From: Pseudomonadota bacterium
Lineage (GTDB): Bacteria > Myxococcota_A > Polyangia > Polyangiales > Polyangiaceae
Length of the DNA stretch: 30,634 bases
Direction: 5' to 3'
Assembly (NCBI GenBank): GCA_023418705.1
Contig: JAEZYZ010000081.1
Coordinates: 1 to 30,634 of the forward strand
The notes beneath the pieces are model-generated. The model was given only the letters and a program-made list of their open reading frames with translations. It was not told where the DNA came from and searched no databases. Both the position numbers and the translations under genes were made by a program. Positions 30,405-30,634 of this stretch are shown here, piece by piece; the first letter of the stretch is position 1, and each line of letters opens with the position of its first letter.

Positions 30405-30634
30405 CGAGCGACGAGGCAGAACCGAGCGTGGCCGCCGGAGAGTTTCCGGAGCTCGACATCGACATCGAAGAGGAGATGTCGGTTCCTGCCGTTGCGCTCG
30501 CAGCCAAGCGGGAGGAGCCGCCCGCGGCAGCCGACGCGGCGGACCGGCAGCCGCCGCCGGCGGGCGCGCCGTTGGCCGGTGAAGACGCCTCCGCGGCCGC
30601 CGTGGCGCCTGGCGCGTCCGTGCCTCCGCCGGGC
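30401..30634 (+). CDS. Unknown acidic/Ala-Pro-rich protein, N-terminus (partial)
   Basis: An open frame from the ATG at 30401, overlapping the psd stop (ATGA), to the window edge: 78 residues beginning MTSDEAEPSVAAGEFPELDI and continuing with DIEEEMSV, then an alanine-, proline- and glycine-rich stretch. No domain is recognisable. The coupling to psd and lack of stops in 234 bases support a real gene; the folded part must lie beyond the edge. Such acidic, low-complexity N-termini precede many myxobacterial regulatory or scaffolding proteins, but this cannot be tested here. Confidence 0.68.
   Translation, partial: MTSDEAEPSVAAGEFPELDIDIEEEMSVPAVALAAKREEPPAAADAADRQPPPAGAPLAGEDASAAAVAPGASVPPPG

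Overview
This is a very GC-rich stretch of bacterial chromosome. It most likely comes from a myxobacterium or close relative (Myxococcota, perhaps the Sorangium/Polyangium side). The signs are strong G/C bias at third codon positions, many lipoproteins and large low-complexity-linked proteins of uncertain function, a myxobacterial-type HNH-family protein at the left edge, a MopE-like metal-binding motif, a sigma-54-type promoter in front of an ECF-like sigma factor, and many genes without a Shine-Dalgarno sequence. The assignment is inference from gene style; no rRNA or other taxonomic marker is present.

Layout. 1-164(-): N-terminus of an HNH/DUF222-like protein cut by the window edge. 165-648: non-coding stretch with a 10-bp triple repeat and a strong inverted repeat. 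649-2869: a GNAT acetyltransferase (-), a block of 20-bp tandem repeats, a small repeat-built lipoprotein (+) and a Bax-inhibitor-1/YccA membrane protein (-) with a clear intrinsic terminator. 3141-7160(+): recJ, then the ATPase (mlaF-like) and MCE substrate-binding protein (mlaD-like) of a lipid-transport ABC system; its permease is not here. 7317-10451(+): a 1044-residue S41/CtpA protease with a long C-terminal tail of predicted beta domains. 10523-12810(+): pdxJ and a bifunctional NAD(P)HX repair enzyme, overlapping by 4 bp. 12919-13533(+): the sigma factor. 13556-15213(-): nadC-birA, translationally coupled. 15407-16126(-): a CPBP-family glutamic intramembrane protease. 16335-18989(+): a membrane-anchored HEAT-repeat protein.

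19040-20133 is the most foreign-looking part: a DUF3800 gene with less GC-biased codons, preceded by palindromic DNA and broken by a +1 frameshift at a run of six G. After it come a MopE/DUF2135-like lipoprotein, a DnaJ-zinc-finger-like tail-anchored protein, an EtfD/HdrD-like membrane Fe-S quinone reductase, a small four-cysteine protein and a repeat protein (-). From 25120 to the right edge runs a tight (+) cluster: a DUF4175-type membrane coiled-coil protein, a secreted HExxH peptidase with a TPR-like tail, phosphatidylserine decarboxylase (psd), and the start of an acidic/proline-rich protein overlapping psd.

How they work together. Several genes concern the envelope: phospholipid trafficking (mlaF/mlaD), phosphatidylethanolamine synthesis (psd), envelope proteolysis (S41, MA-type and CPBP peptidases) and lipoproteins. 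A second theme is cofactor supply and repair (PLP by pdxJ, NAD by nadC, NAD(P)HX repair by nnr, biotinylation by birA). I found no tRNA, rRNA, CRISPR array or intact insertion sequence. The best leads for something unusual are the frameshifted DUF3800 island, the sigma-54 promoter plus upstream dyad controlling a second sigma factor, the multidomain S41 protease, and the DUF4175-peptidase-psd cluster.
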